Positions 1-11,470 of a DNA stretch of 64,000 bases are shown in pieces (the first letter of the stretch is position 1; every line of letters begins with the position of its first letter). The position numbers and the translations under genes are program-made. The notes below the pieces were generated by a model. That model made no database searches and was not told where the DNA came from. It worked only from the letters and a program-made list of their open reading frames with translations. Source of the stretch: Phorcus lineatus (Eukaryota > Mollusca > Gastropoda > Trochida > Trochidae); NCBI GenBank assembly GCA_921293015.1, contig OV121094.1, positions 2,594,764 to 2,658,763 of the forward strand, read 5' to 3'.

Positions 1-1390
1 TTGTAGATTGGGGGAGTCATGGACATTTTGCTATGCATAGATAAAACTAAAGCAACGGGCCCGGATAAAATTGGAAACAAAATATCAAAAATGTGTGCAA
101 ATTCCTTAGCATCGATTCTAACTAAATTATTTAATCTGTCTTTAAAATTTTGGAAATTCCCTACTCCTTGGAAAGAGGCATATATAACCCCTATCCAAAA
201 AAACAGGTAATTTATACGATTGTTCAAATTATAGACCAGTAGCCATAACAAGTTGTATGCTAAGGCTTTTGAAAAATGTATCTTTAAATATGTAAAAAAA
301 AAGAATTCTAAGAGACATTTAGCTTCTCTCAAATTCTCAATCTTGATTTAATCTGTCGGCTGGACCACTAATCAATTGACTTACCTATATGATTTCATAG
401 CCACGGCACTTGACGATGGTCTTGAAGTAAGAGCGGTATTCTGCAATGTTTGTAAAGCATTTGATCAAGTTTGGCATAAAGAAATACAGCCAAAATTAAA
501 ATCATACGCATTTGAAGTAAGCTTATTTAAATGGTTTGAAAATGATCTAAACGATAGTAGCCAGCGGGTTGTTATCAATGGACACGCGTCAAACACTCAA
601 CCTTGGCTGGCGTCCCTCAGGGTTTCTGAGAATCGTATTGTTTATAATATACAATAATGATATTGTAGATGATATTGATAGAAACATCAGACAATCCACA
701 AATGACGCTACATTTCATGTTATAATTGACGATCTCGATACAGCTGCCATCTGTTTGAATAATGACCTATTACTAATATCACAGTGGGCGTAAAAATAGA
801 AAGTTTCATTTCATACTAGGAAAACGAAATTGATTTTCAGTTTCGCAGAAAGGTAAATCCGAATCTCACAATGGACGGAGAGGCAATTCAAGAAGAAGAT
901 CACCACAAGCTGTTAGGTCTGACCCTTCATATTTCACTGGGATATTCACATAAACTCCATTATCAATAACATTAGTCCTGTGATAAACTGCTTAAGAATA
1001 TCGTTTATGACGTTTAATATTAATTACTTTGATCTTACCAATTGTTTACTATGGCGACCACATTTGGGATAATTGCACCAAACAACATTGCATTTTACTC
1101 GAAAAAATTAATCTAGACGCCTTGCCAGATTTTCCACTTTCGCCCCAGGCTCCGCTGTAATGACTTGAACGCTGATAACCTTAACAGACATATCATTGAA
1201 AGCCCTGCTTATCCCTGTGGCCACACAGTCGAAAACGCTGTTTACTATTTCTTCACATGCTACAGGTACATAGAATTAGGAATTCTTTTATTTGAAAGGA
1301 TTTAGTATCAACACAGTTTTACGGGGATGTACACAGAAGTTTTTCAAATGGATTGTTGAATTCTATTCCCCTTTACATAATGAAATCTGA
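1..1390 (+). mobile_element. Degenerate non-LTR retrotransposon (Jockey/CR1-like reverse transcriptase)
   Basis: Three overlapping frames between 19 and 793 together read as the palm of a LINE reverse transcriptase: an ATGPDKI segment near 55, a CKAFDQVWH segment (the usual DF-x-KAFD block) near 450, and a decayed YADD region near 700 (TNDAT instead of F/YADD-T). Frameshifts separate the pieces, and 800-1390 still shows scattered thumb/C-terminal similarity (MDGEAIQEEDHHKLLGL near 870). The element enters from outside the window, so its 5' part is not visible. It is plainly inactive. Assignment to the Jockey/CR1 group is by motif appearance only. Confidence 0.75.
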
Positions 1391-2337
1391 TCAATATGAC
1401 ATTTCATATTGGCTTTCACATAATGACTGCCAAAAAAACGAAATGTTATTCATACATAACCATTATCTTTGAAGTTATTATTGCGATCAGATATATTTCA
1501 CTATCATTACATTGCACATACTAACTCATATGCAATTAAATGCGGCCCTAAATAAACACCTCGGAGCTTCTTGGCCAATACATTCATGAATTGTATATTT
1601 TAATGAATAAGTCTGTTTAAATTAACTGGGATAAGGGCAAACATTGCTCGCAGGACAAGAGCCCTTGTGAATGAGGAAAAGGCTTCTTGGGCTTCAGGAG
1701 GAGTGGTCCTCATTAAACTCAAAGACGATCCCTGAGGAAAGTATCAAATTAATCTATATTTCAGGAAGTCTGTGACACTACCAGACTCAAAATAGTCATA
1801 AACTTCACACAGGACCTAGGTTAGCCATTGACTTGACAAGATCATGTATCATGCCTGTATATTGTATGCCAATTATTCGAATTTGTATATAAATTATTTG
1901 ATTGTGTCTCGATTTATACAAATGAGACCTCGTCTTTTATGAATTAACGGTTACATATTAATAATATATTGTCTGCATGTTTTGTGAGTGTATACTTAAA
2001 CATGAATTATCAAATTTTGCCGAGCAAAGATGTTATTCATAGGTGTAATTGCACGTGTATATATTCATGGAAAATGCAAATGACGAAATGAGTGTATATA
2101 ATGACCATGTTGATATACATAAACTAGTGTCCATATGTATTTAATCATGTGACATGTGAATGACATTGTTGAGTAAGATAATATATTAAGTATGATAATA
2201 TATTGACATTTATAATGAGTTTATATGATTAAAACTTCATATTACAACTTGAAGGGAATGTCAGCATGTCTGGTTCTTATGTGATTGTAAAAGGTTATAC
2301 ATAAATATATGTTATTGAGAGAAGTATATCTTGCACT
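1391..2337. other. AT-rich intergenic sequence, no gene seen
   Basis: No reading frame with protein-like composition and no RNA gene was recognised here. 1640-1840 may be further debris of the LINE upstream. Confidence 0.5.
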
Positions 2338-2350
2338 TCTTATACATATA

Positions 2351-2641
2351 AGTGGTTACCGCGTTCGGCTTCGGATCAAGAGGTCCGTGGTTCGAATCCC
2401 GCCAGGGGCTCGGCAACTTTGTCTGCAGTAGAGAACTGTTCTACACGCAGTCAGGCTTCAGCGCAATGCTACACTAAATATCAGCGCAGTACAACCCATG
2501 GTTCGCTAGTTCCAGCCGATGCTCGCAGGTTTCACCGAAATGCATAGCCACAATGGTGTTGCGGGCTTTCTCCCTGCATCAATACTAGCAGCCGCGATAT
2601 AGGTGAAATAATCTTGAAAGCGGTGTTAAACACCAACTCAC
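2351..2641 (+). mobile_element. Full-length tRNA-derived SINE with target-site duplication
   Basis: The first 60 bases have a tRNA-like head: an A-box-like AGTGGTTACCGCGTTCGG and a good B box GGTTCGAATCC at about 2389-2399. A GC-richer body follows, and the 3' end reads GTTAAACACCAACTCACTC, the same tail found at 5808-5863 and 27450-27475. A 13-bp direct repeat TCTTATACATATA borders it exactly at 2338-2350 and 2642-2654, showing retroposition. The tRNA part is not expected to be a functional tRNA because the acceptor stem is absent. Confidence 0.85.
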
Positions 2642-2654
2642 TCTTATACATATA

Positions 2655-3339
2655 GATTAAAACCGAGCGTAGCTGTCTGACGGAATCCCTCATCGTAATT
2701 TCAGGTCGAATCCATTAATTGTCAAGGTTTTTTTGTAAAAGTGAGTACGTTAACGAAAACTTTTACTGATCTAGGAAAAGTAAGAAACCTAAAAATAATT
2801 GCGGTAAATAATTTCCTAACATTGTGTAGGATTTGAGATTTAAACAACGAAGGAAGCGCGGTTGCGGTTATGATTTTGAGTCGCTTTGACAAAGTGGCAC
2901 TTTTCGTCCTGCGTACATGTATAGTTTTACCTTTTGTTTGCACTGGAGGGGATATTAATATCCATCCTTTACATACTTACATACTTACATACATACATAA
3001 ATATTCAATAATTTCGTTTTTCTGTTGCGTAGCATATTACATTTAGGGAACCAGGTTCTTATTAGGCTGGGTTTTGTTTGATTTTCATTGGCTCTCAAGC
3101 TGACTTGTACTTACGATCGAGCAAGAGAGAGAATAAATATAAATATAACATAAATATGCCGAAAGAATTACTTTTACAATATTAAAATAGAATTTCATTA
3201 GGTAGATGCCGTTAATCATCAAATAACTTCATTTTAATAGAATGCATGATAAAAAAAACATGAATCAACCGAAAGTCATTAGAAATTCTTGTCATAAAAT
3301 AAGTTATTCAATTCCATACATTACATAAGAACAATTTAA
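2655..3339. other. Intergenic, no gene seen
   Basis: AT-rich sequence with a short CATACTTA/CATACATA simple repeat near 2966-3000. The 222-base - strand frame at 2722-2943 lacks any recognisable feature. Confidence 0.4.
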
Positions 3340-4239
3340 TGGAACGGGTAACATAACCATCGGTCAACATAGAGAGCAACACTACCTGTTAAACCACGGA
3401 TTTGTATAAGCCAACTCACATAAAAATCAAAGTCTAGAAAGCTGAAATGTTGTGTACAGACTCCTTGGCTGAGATTTTGATATCCTAATCTGGTGACTTT
3501 GTGGCCCTTAATAAGGATCACAGGACCACGCCCTGACCAAAAGGAAAAGGCTTGGAAAGATCTAATGTTGTGAACAGAAGGGGATTATGGATTACAACTT
3601 ATAGCTTTTTCCTGATATGATCACAGGGACGAAAGCCCGAAACGTATTTCGGTCCACTTTTTCCAGAAGGAAAAGGACTAGGCAGCTAAAATGTTATGTA
3701 CAAACTCCGTGGCTTATGTGAGTTAAAGTATTTATTGATGTGTGGCACAACATCAATGTCACACATGAAACGCTGTTCCCATTCCTTTTTCTAGAAGGTA
3801 ATAACTTAGAAAGCTTAAATTTGAACATACTCTTCAGCTAAGTGGCAGTATGATACCATGGTTCATGTATACTCATAGCATATTTAAGCCCATGTCGCTA
3901 TTTTTACTGACATCCCCAACCCTCAGCAACTCGATAGAGAATAATCGTACTACTTCAAGCAGTAAGTTAATCGTCTTCATAGTGTTGCGGGCTCGCGACA
4001 CATTACTCTTTAATTAAACTAAACACAGTTTCAACGGATTTGGAGAGTTTTAAGGCGGTATTTGATTAGGTTTTACTTAGAGCAATTTTCTAAATATGTT
4101 TAATAAATGCCTTTAGTAAGGGATATGTAAAATATGTACAATTGTTTGTATCGTGTTTCAGTTCGTACACACTTAAACACAGTCGATGCGAGTTAATGTG
4201 GAGTTCTGAAGAATCAGCCCTTTCCGTTATAATGACACC

Positions 4240-5366
4240 ACGAAGAAGTTTGCATACAGAACCTGTATATTTTTTGCTATATGTAAGTTGGTTTATATAG
4301 GTAAGTTCAGTTTTTAGGCTGGTCAGATTCAAATACGCTGTCTACTAAGAGTGCGCGGTATTACCGGTATATCGATAAATAGAAACAACATGATACGTAC
4401 TGGTACCCTCTTTAGAAAATATCCGATATATCGGAGGTTTTAAAATCAAAATTCTGAAAACGTAAACAAAGAAAATGTGAGGTAAACATGTAAGAAAACT
4501 CGGAAAAGTGAAAATAGAACAGATATGTTTAAGTCCGAGACCAGTTACTGAATTATGTCTCTTTACAAAAAGACAGCCAGTTGAGCAATGATCACTGTTC
4601 TAATTTCCGTTATTTAGTCAAGAAAGCTTGGAAGAACTGAAATATGAAAAGCACCAATATATTGCAATACGCTTTTCTGCATCGCAATATATTTACTATC
4701 CTTTTTTCTTTTTAATCAAAACCCTTTTTTTATAGCTTTGACGGGTTTCCTATCATGGCATCAGAAGCAAATTTATCAAGGTATTGAACAGAAATCTGCG
4801 GAATGGGTTTCTCTTGGTCATCTTCTCGCACCTACTATACACAGTAAGAACAAGCTTATATTATCATGGTAGCCATTTCGAATTTGTTTAAGGTATATTT
4901 TTATTTCCCATTTAAAATTGCTAGAAACGACTGTAGAAAACAGTATTTGTCAAACATTCCAAAATGTAATACAGACCTAAATTAGTAACGTTTGCTGTAA
5001 GTCTGTTGATGATTATCCCGGCAGGATATAGAGCAGTTTTAAAGGGGTAATGTGTGTTGAATAGGTCTTTACGGATCCAAATATCTAACCTACCCACCTA
5101 CACGGCTTCGACAGCAACTTGATCAAATTGATACGAGCTAACAAATAAACTTATGCGTATATACCACTCAACGAAGTCTACAACAGTTTCAATGTCTGTC
5201 TTGTATTACACCTTTGTAGACGTTAGTGGATCCTTTCAGCAGAGTACTCAAGCAACCGATACATCTTCACGAGAGGATAATGTGGCAGCTGATTGTTCTT
5301 CAAAGGGGGTTAAGGAAGCAGATGTGGAAGAAGAACTTATTACAATAATACATACAAAATTAAAAG
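4240..5366 (+). pseudogene. DUF1647-like gene copy A, exons 1-3 only
   Basis: Three exons align with copies B and C: exon 1 at 4240-4282, exon 2 at 4736-4843, exon 3 at 5220-5366, all with AG/GT borders and intact phase 1 junctions. The start codon position reads ACG (4240-4242) where B and C have ATG in the same GACACCATGAAGAA context, so translation cannot begin there. No counterpart of exons 4-9 follows. The retained part would encode only the membrane anchor and the low-complexity stem. The frame of exons 2 and 3 is still open, suggesting recent loss. Clear pseudogene fragment. Confidence 0.8.
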
Positions 5367-5807
5367 GTTTGTAATACTTATCTGTATATTCCGCTGCCCA
5401 GTGCCTCAGAGTGGCATGTGTTCAATTAGGTTTCAGTCAGGCAGGTCTAGGATCCTTGTGCAAGTTGGTCATGGTGTTAAGAGTAACACGCTCCTAAATG
5501 AAGCCAACTTTAGCTTTAGTCTGTTCTGTGACTATCTTTAATAATTCGAGTAAGGATGAAGATATAGATGTTTTATGAAGAATTTGATATAAAAAGATGA
5601 TTCCAAGGAATTTAGGTTTCAACATCAACTTCATATAGCATATGAGAGATCCAACACGTGGCTATGGTCCATTTCTGTATTATGAACGAGATAATATTTC
5701 ATACTTAAAACTCACCTTCCAAAAATATATTTGTTGAAGCTACATAATGATAAAATCATTAGTAAGTACGACGGGTCTTTCATAAAAAGTAAGCCTCGAT
5801 TGGAAAA

Positions 5808-5863
5808 GCCGCAAATGGCTGAAATATTGCCCAAGCGGCGTTAAACAATAACTCACTCACTCA
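5808..5863 (+). mobile_element. 5'-truncated SINE tail with 13-bp TSD
   Basis: A 56-base insertion ending GTTAAACAATAACTCACTCACT is bordered by direct repeats CTCGATTGGAAAA at 5795-5807 and 5864-5876. Block C lacks it: at about 40885 the sequence CTCGATTGGAAAACCG runs on uninterrupted. This is therefore an insertion in block A after the duplication. Confidence 0.85.
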
Positions 5864-6052
5864 CTCGATTGGAAAACCGAGCAACAAAATGGCACCTCGC
5901 TTTGCACGCTTTACACTATTCTTTATCCCCTGGGTTAAACATCGGTTGTAACATTATTCTTTTATTGTGAAGCCTTAATTTTGGTTATTAACTATGGTAA
6001 AGAAATAAACGTTGGCTTGTATGGAAAATAATTTCAAATACAATGTACTATG

Positions 6053-6297
6053 TACTAGTATATTTGTGACTTGGGTCTCATCCTGTGTTGTGTCCCTGGG
6101 CAAGACGCTTCATCCACTTTGCACTCAGTTCATCCAGCTGTACAAATGGGTACCTGAATACGGGGAAAGTACGGACCTATACGGTCGCGCGGAGCGCTTG
6201 TTTATCGGCGGCACCGAACATACCTTCCCTCCAGGGTAATAATACTCATGGCGCTTTGAGCATGCTTTGTCATGGACATAAGAGCAATATAAGAAAG

Positions 6298-6364
<67 letters not shown>
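6053..6364 (+). mobile_element. SINE/LINE-tail element ending in an (ATT)n tract
   Basis: Sequence containing TGGGCAAGACGCTTCATCC and a GGCGCTTTGAGCATGC segment, followed by about 21 ATT units (6299-6363), is absent from the matching place in block C (42556, ACTATGTAAACATTTTATC). The combination of such a body with an ATT tail resembles L2/CR1-mobilised SINEs. The open frames over it, one with a long tyrosine run, are translations of the repeat and not genes. Confidence 0.7.
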
Positions 6365-6479
6365 AACATTTTATCCAACAATCACAGTTGCACCCCTGCT
6401 ACGCTCATACATATGAGTCATACATCTTATTCTTAACCGCAAAAAGGTGATAGTCTGTTACTGGAGCTTCCTCAAATTA

Positions 6480-7690
6480 CTGGTTTCTGAAAAGACGTCG
6501 ACAGAAGGTGGGTATACACCTACCATGTCCATATTTTGAACGACGGTCAATACCAAATGAACCATCTTAGGTCTCATCATATAATTAGAAAGATGTTATT
6601 TTGAACAATCTTTTCATCTTTTCATTTTATCAGATCATTTCTTTAACCTCGTAGGTGCAATGTACAACCCTAAGGAAGTTTCAGGTTTGGGGCACAACAG
6701 TTCTAAAGTAGAAGTAGAAAATTTGAAAGGTCTACGGACAACCCCCGACAGAACATGCAATAAGCTAATCTAGCCACCCAGGCCTAAATGGAAAACAAAA
6801 CAAATTCAAAGGTCAAAGTTAAAAGACGTTTATTGTATGAACGACATCTAACTCTTCTTCGAGAAAATAATATTTATAGAAAATTTTTTGTTTTAAAATT
6901 TATAAAGATAGATGTGTCCATCGTAATTTAGGACAACAAATACAATGTACCTTATGAAACGAAATCTGAATAAATGAAATATAAATGAATATATCTAAGG
7001 AGTTTTTCAACCTCTCGTGTATCTTTTAAACTAAAACACTGAAACTACATTTAACGAGTCATGGTCTTAAGGTAACAAATGCGGTAAATGAGCAAATATG
7101 TACGTTCTTGGTGCAGGTACTGAACTAAATCAATCGTGAACTTGAATATAAGGACATTCTTCCTTTAACATTTGAATCAATTCAACAAATGAAACATACA
7201 ATATAAGAATGCAATATATTTCTGATCTGAGTTGTCCAATGAGGTTAGTGTTCTTCGAAAGCACAACGTGAGCAAAGTGCTGGACGTAATTGCATGTTTA
7301 GAATATTAACGAATATTTTCAGAACAATTGTTAATGAGTTAATATGCACAAGAAACTGAATGATTCACTAAATACCACGTTCAAAAGCATCTAAAACGTT
7401 ACAGGCGATATATCTTGTTTACATGCTTAAAGATTACGTCATAACATTACAAAATAAACACTGAAAACCCTTTCGTTTAGATTCATATAAAAATAACTAT
7501 CGAATTTGAGTACCAGAAGGAAATATACACTAAATGACATGGTACGTATTGTTTCATGAAAAGCCGATGTGATTATTGGATTATTGGATATGTCAGTAAA
7601 CCTCTCAAAGAAGTTTTGAAATTCATCAATATAGATGTGTCCGTCGTAATTCAACATAAAAAAAATATTCTTAGATGGCGTCATGATATG
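6480..7690. other. Non-coding duplicated flank of block A
   Basis: Strongly similar to 44100-45020 (for instance the 20-base stretch AAAAGACGTCGACAGAAGGT occurs in both, at about 6491 and 44152). No conserved reading frame spans the two copies. Confidence 0.6.
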
Positions 7691-7699
7691 ATAATCTTA

Positions 7700-8330
7700 T
7701 GAACAAGACCAGTAGACTTCTGGAAAAGCAGGACTACTTGTGAGTACCCGTAAATGAAATTAATTGCAGTCATGAAAAAATTCTATGGGACATTATTTTA
7801 ATTTTCTCATTGTTGACTTTCTTTGTAATGAAAGTTTCGCATGTAAGCATTTTTCAATATTCAAAGTTTGAAACACTTCAAGCACATTATTAACTCATCT
7901 CTCATCTTATTTTTTATTCTACAGCATTTGTCACGATACGTGGTTTTTTGTTGGGGAATCGCTTATCAGCTAAGGTACAATGTCTTAAGAAAAACATAAG
8001 GAGATTTTTCATGAGTTTATTACAAAAACAGTTAAAGCATCTTACATCAAAAGATAATTCATATTCTTGCTTCTACCTCCTTAAACTAAAGTAACCCATA
8101 CTTACTCTACTCCAAAATACTTTACCCAAACTTCACCCTAGCCTCTGCTTGACCAGACCGAAGCCTCTGTCTTCTCTCTCGCATAAGATGTTGTTTTTCT
8201 CTTATTTTAGTCGTACTGAATGTTCCCCAATAAACTCCTGTTTTAAATTATTTTCAGTCTCACTACATAACACATTACGATGAATATCCATTCTAACCAT
8301 GTGATCTTTATCAAAATGTGTTAAGGAACA
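7700..8330. other. Intergenic, no gene seen
   Basis: AT-rich; nothing recognised on either strand. Confidence 0.4.
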
Positions 8331-8335
8331 TTTAC

Positions 8336-8569
8336 CTAGTTTGTCAATACTCGTTTTATGTAATACCGAAAAATGAATTGATTTGGTTGCACTTTTAACG
8401 CCTTATTAGAATATTGGAATTCTTTATATTCTAGGGAATTTTTAAATTCTGATGAAACCAAAAAAGATTTGTTCAAGTAAACAAAATGGGATAGCCCCGT
8501 GTCTTTGATAAGATCTGAATCAAATGATATCAGTTCCGATTCCGATTCCGATGCCATGATCAGTTGCAA
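8336..8569 (-). other. Small ORF conserved between duplicated blocks, unknown
   Basis: A - strand frame of 77 codons contains FDSDLIKDTGLSHFVYLNKS and SLEYKEFQYSNKALK. The block B equivalent at 24842-25102 has FDSDLTQDKGLFHYVSLKKL and SNSLEYK in the same order. The two frames have both stayed open while diverging, which is weak evidence for a coding exon or a 5' exon of something; it may equally be chance in a 300-base duplicated region. No protein family is recognised. No promoter or splice context could be assigned with confidence. Confidence 0.3.
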
Positions 8570-8599
8570 TTTGTTGGATTAACACAGTAAGTACACCTC

Positions 8600-9690
8600 G
8601 TTAGATGCATTCAGGGATGAAGGTTGAACGTGATATTCACAACATCGAGCTGCATTCATTATGAACGACAGTAAGTGCGCATACAATCATTCGCCCATTA
8701 CCATGGCTGCAACATTCACGTACGTGACAGTCTTGCCAAGGTGGTAATGCTGCCATTGTTATCGATTTATTGATATAGTCAGATCCATTGCCTCTGAATC
8801 AAGCTAAACCCACGTGTATGGAACAATAACGTCACTGTTGTGTGTATATTATATGAGAAATAGGTCTTCATTAAAGATTATGTGGATACATAGACATAAC
8901 TGTGCTCACCAGTTCTCGTATGGAACTAAAATTGTAAGTATTGACTCTGCTGACTATAATTGAATCATTTTATTGCGCTGTCACCTCGAAAAATTATTGC
9001 TTAGCGGAATGCATGAACGGCCCATTACTTGTTGAAGGTGTTTTCACTTCTTCAGTGTTTCAGTTAAATGACGTTCGTCTATGAATCGGTTAATGTATAA
9101 TGTAAATAAGCCACTTCTGTATCTTTTGATTCGCAAATATTCGATCAATTAAATAATTTGGTCTTACGGCCTACATGCGGGAAGATTGAACACGATGATC
9201 AATGAAAATTATTATGATGTTGTCGATGAAGACGATTTGAAATGATAATGAAATTGCTAAAGACGATGCTTATTAATGATATAAGTTGGTTGTACGGCCT
9301 CCGTGCGGAAAGTTAGAGCTCTGTTGTAAGTTAAGAAATCACTTTTCATCAGATCGATGACAATTTCAAAGGAAGTGAGGACAAGAATAGCTGAGAAGCT
9401 CGGCGTGTAAACTAAGGCTCGAAACCAACCAGTGCCGTTTATTGATTATCACCGATTCCATGTTCGCACGAATATGTTGTAAATTGATTATGTCCTGTAA
9501 TGGAGTCTTTGTTGATACTAGTGTATAGTTGTCATCGGTAGATAAGAAATCAATATCGCCCTATGTGATAACAATACAGAAACTGAATAGGATAGTGTCT
9601 CCCAGTGATTGACGACGTGTTGTGAGTCCTCTTACAGTCAGTTACATAGCGCCACAAAGCTCTTAAAAACTTGTGGTTTAAACATATTCT
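8600..9690. other. Intergenic, no gene seen
   Basis: Two related short stretches, TTGGTCTTACGGCCTACATG near 9158 and TTGGTTGTACGGCCTCCGTG near 9286, are the only structure noted. Confidence 0.35.
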
Positions 9691-9695
9691 ATTTA

Positions 9696-9865
9696 CAGTA
9701 GAACACAGATATAACGAAATTCAAGGGACCAACGAATTTAGTTCGCTACATCCGGTGTTCGCTATTCGCGTTTGGCCGCCATCTTGGATCATATTGGCGG
9801 GACACATTTGTTCGCTATACTTGATTGCTCGCTATATCCGAGTTCCTTATATCCGTGACCTACTG
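9696..9865. mobile_element. 170-bp MITE with TA target duplication (Tc1/mariner or pogo type)
   Basis: Left end CAGTAGAACACAGATATAAC and right end (read on the - strand) CAGTAGGTCACGGATATAAG form imperfect terminal inverted repeats of about 28 bases, flanked by TA on both sides (9694-9695, 9866-9867). It has no coding capacity. TIRs starting CAGTAG with a GATATAA core and a TA duplication fit non-autonomous Tc1/mariner/pogo elements. Confidence 0.75.
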
Positions 9866-10289
9866 TATTAAAATTATGTATGGCCAACTAGTTGCAAAAT
9901 GCTTATAGCATATGAGCAAATAAATAAGTACAAATGATGAAATAAAAAGATTTATTTTACTTATATCTCAACGAAATTGAAAGTTGAAATGCATTGAAAG
10001 TATTATTTATTATTTGGTTTGGCAGTCACTTAATTCCTTTAGTAAATTGTTGATACTAAATCCTTTGAAATAGAAGAATGATTCATTCTTAATTCCATTA
10101 TTTTTAAACTTGGTTTTGAAAAACAATTATAACTTCAGAGTGACCTTCATCAAACCATCGATTTGTAGCAGGCTGAAACCACCAAACACAAACGAGACGA
10201 TGACGTTTTAAACTGATATTTGCTGTTCATAGAAGGTAGTAGGGGTGATCGTCACAAATAGACCGAGTATTCTTCTATCCGCTTGTTGA

Positions 10290-11090
10290 CTAATTTTTCA
10301 CCAAGAGCTGGTCTAGTGTATCAACATGCAAGGTTGAACAAGTTTTTCACCACGAGCAGATCTAGTGTATCAACCTGCAAGGTTTAACAAGTTCTTCACC
10401 CCAACAGATCTAGTGTATCAACCTGCAAGGTTTAACAAGTTATCCACCATAAAAAGATCTAGTGTATCAACCTGCAAGGTTTAACAAGTTCTTCACCATA
10501 AACAGATCTATTGTATCAACCTGCAAGGTTTAACAAGTTCTTCACCATAAACAGATCTATTGTATCAACCTGCAAGGTTTAACAAGTTCTTCACCATAAA
10601 CAGATCTATTGTATCAACCTGCAAGGTTTAACAAGTTATCCACCATAAAAAGATCTAGTGTATCAACCTGCAAGGTTTAACAAATTCTTCACCATAAACA
10701 GATCTATTGTATCAACCTGCAAGGTTCAACAAGTTCTTCACCATAAACAGATCTATTGTATCAACCTGCAAGGTTTAACAAGTTCTTCACCATAAACAGA
10801 TCTATTGTATCAACCTGCAACGTTTAACAAGTTCTTCACCATAAACAGAGCTATTGTATCAACCTGCAAGGTTTAACAAGTTCTCCACCATTAACAAATC
10901 TAGTGTATCAACCTGCAAGGTTTAACAAGTTCTCCACCATAAACAAATCTAGTGTATCAACCTGCAAGGTTTAACAAGTTCTCCACCATAAACAAATCTA
11001 GTGTATCAACCTGCAAGGTTTAACAAGTTCTCCACCATAAACAAATCTAGTGTATCAACCTGCAAGGTTTAACAAGTTTTTACCACGAGC
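10290..11090. repeat. 49-bp minisatellite, 16 copies
   Basis: The unit contains GTATCAACCTGCAAGGTTTA and CAAGTTCTTCACCATAAACA. Counting CAACCTGCAAGG-type segments gives 16 copies at 48-51-base spacing between about 10,320 and 11,055. Units differ at a few fixed sites (AGATCTATTG versus AAATCTAGTG), so the array is built from at least two subtypes, with the AAATCTAG type clustered at the 3' end. It lies between blocks A and B. Confidence 0.95.
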
Positions 11091-11264
11091 AGATCGTGCT
11101 CTACCGAAATTCTAATGAAGTTTACTCCATGCACACTTCCTATTCTTACCATACCAAAAACCATATTTGTACCTTAATAACATAATTAAAGTTTTCCATT
11201 GTGTTGTTTGGTTTACATGAGTGTTGATATCAATTTCAAACATATCATTCGGCTTGCCATCCTG

Positions 11265-11470
11265 CTAAACCGCAGGATTTTGTATACCAGTTCGGGGAAC
11301 GGCTCCAGTTAGAATAGAGAATACGGGCTTTTCTGCTCTCACGGCGACACCATTCTCCCCCCACAGAGGTAAATCCTTCATTAATTCCTTTACAAACTCT
11401 GTTCTAATATGAGTCTTTCCTGGGCTTTCAGCAGTTTCCCCTAGCAGCAAAATATTGCTTCAAAAACTAC
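11265..11470 (-). pseudogene. Unrecognised protein fragment
   Basis: A - strand frame (61 codons from an ATG at 11450, open further upstream) reads LLLGETAESPGKTHIRTEF followed by VKELMKDLPLWGENGVAVRA and a GIQNPAV end. The composition is protein-like rather than random, and the GC content is above the surroundings. No family is recognised. It could be the last exon of a broken gene or a transposon fragment. No convincing upstream exon was found. Confidence 0.3.

Larger units (their letters stand above)
3340..8570 (+). repeat. Segmental duplication block A (remnant)
   Basis: This block shares long stretches of sequence with blocks B (11.8-25.1 kb) and C (29.2-45.0 kb): gene upstream region and exons 1-3 (3770-5580), then sequence that in C lies downstream of the last exon (5640-6010 matches 40690-40975, 6480-7680 matches 44100-45020), and finally 8255-8560, which matches 24680-24990. 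Exons 4-9 of the gene are missing, so an internal deletion of several kilobases joins intron 3 directly to the 3' flank near 5580-5640. Edges are approximate. Confidence 0.7.

Noticed and set aside
2351..2410. A functional tRNA gene
   Set aside because: B box is good but there is no acceptor stem pairing, and the piece is the head of a SINE with TSDs.
6085..6450. 121-codon frame with a long tyrosine run
   Set aside because: It is the (ATT)n microsatellite of a SINE read as TAT/ATT codons.
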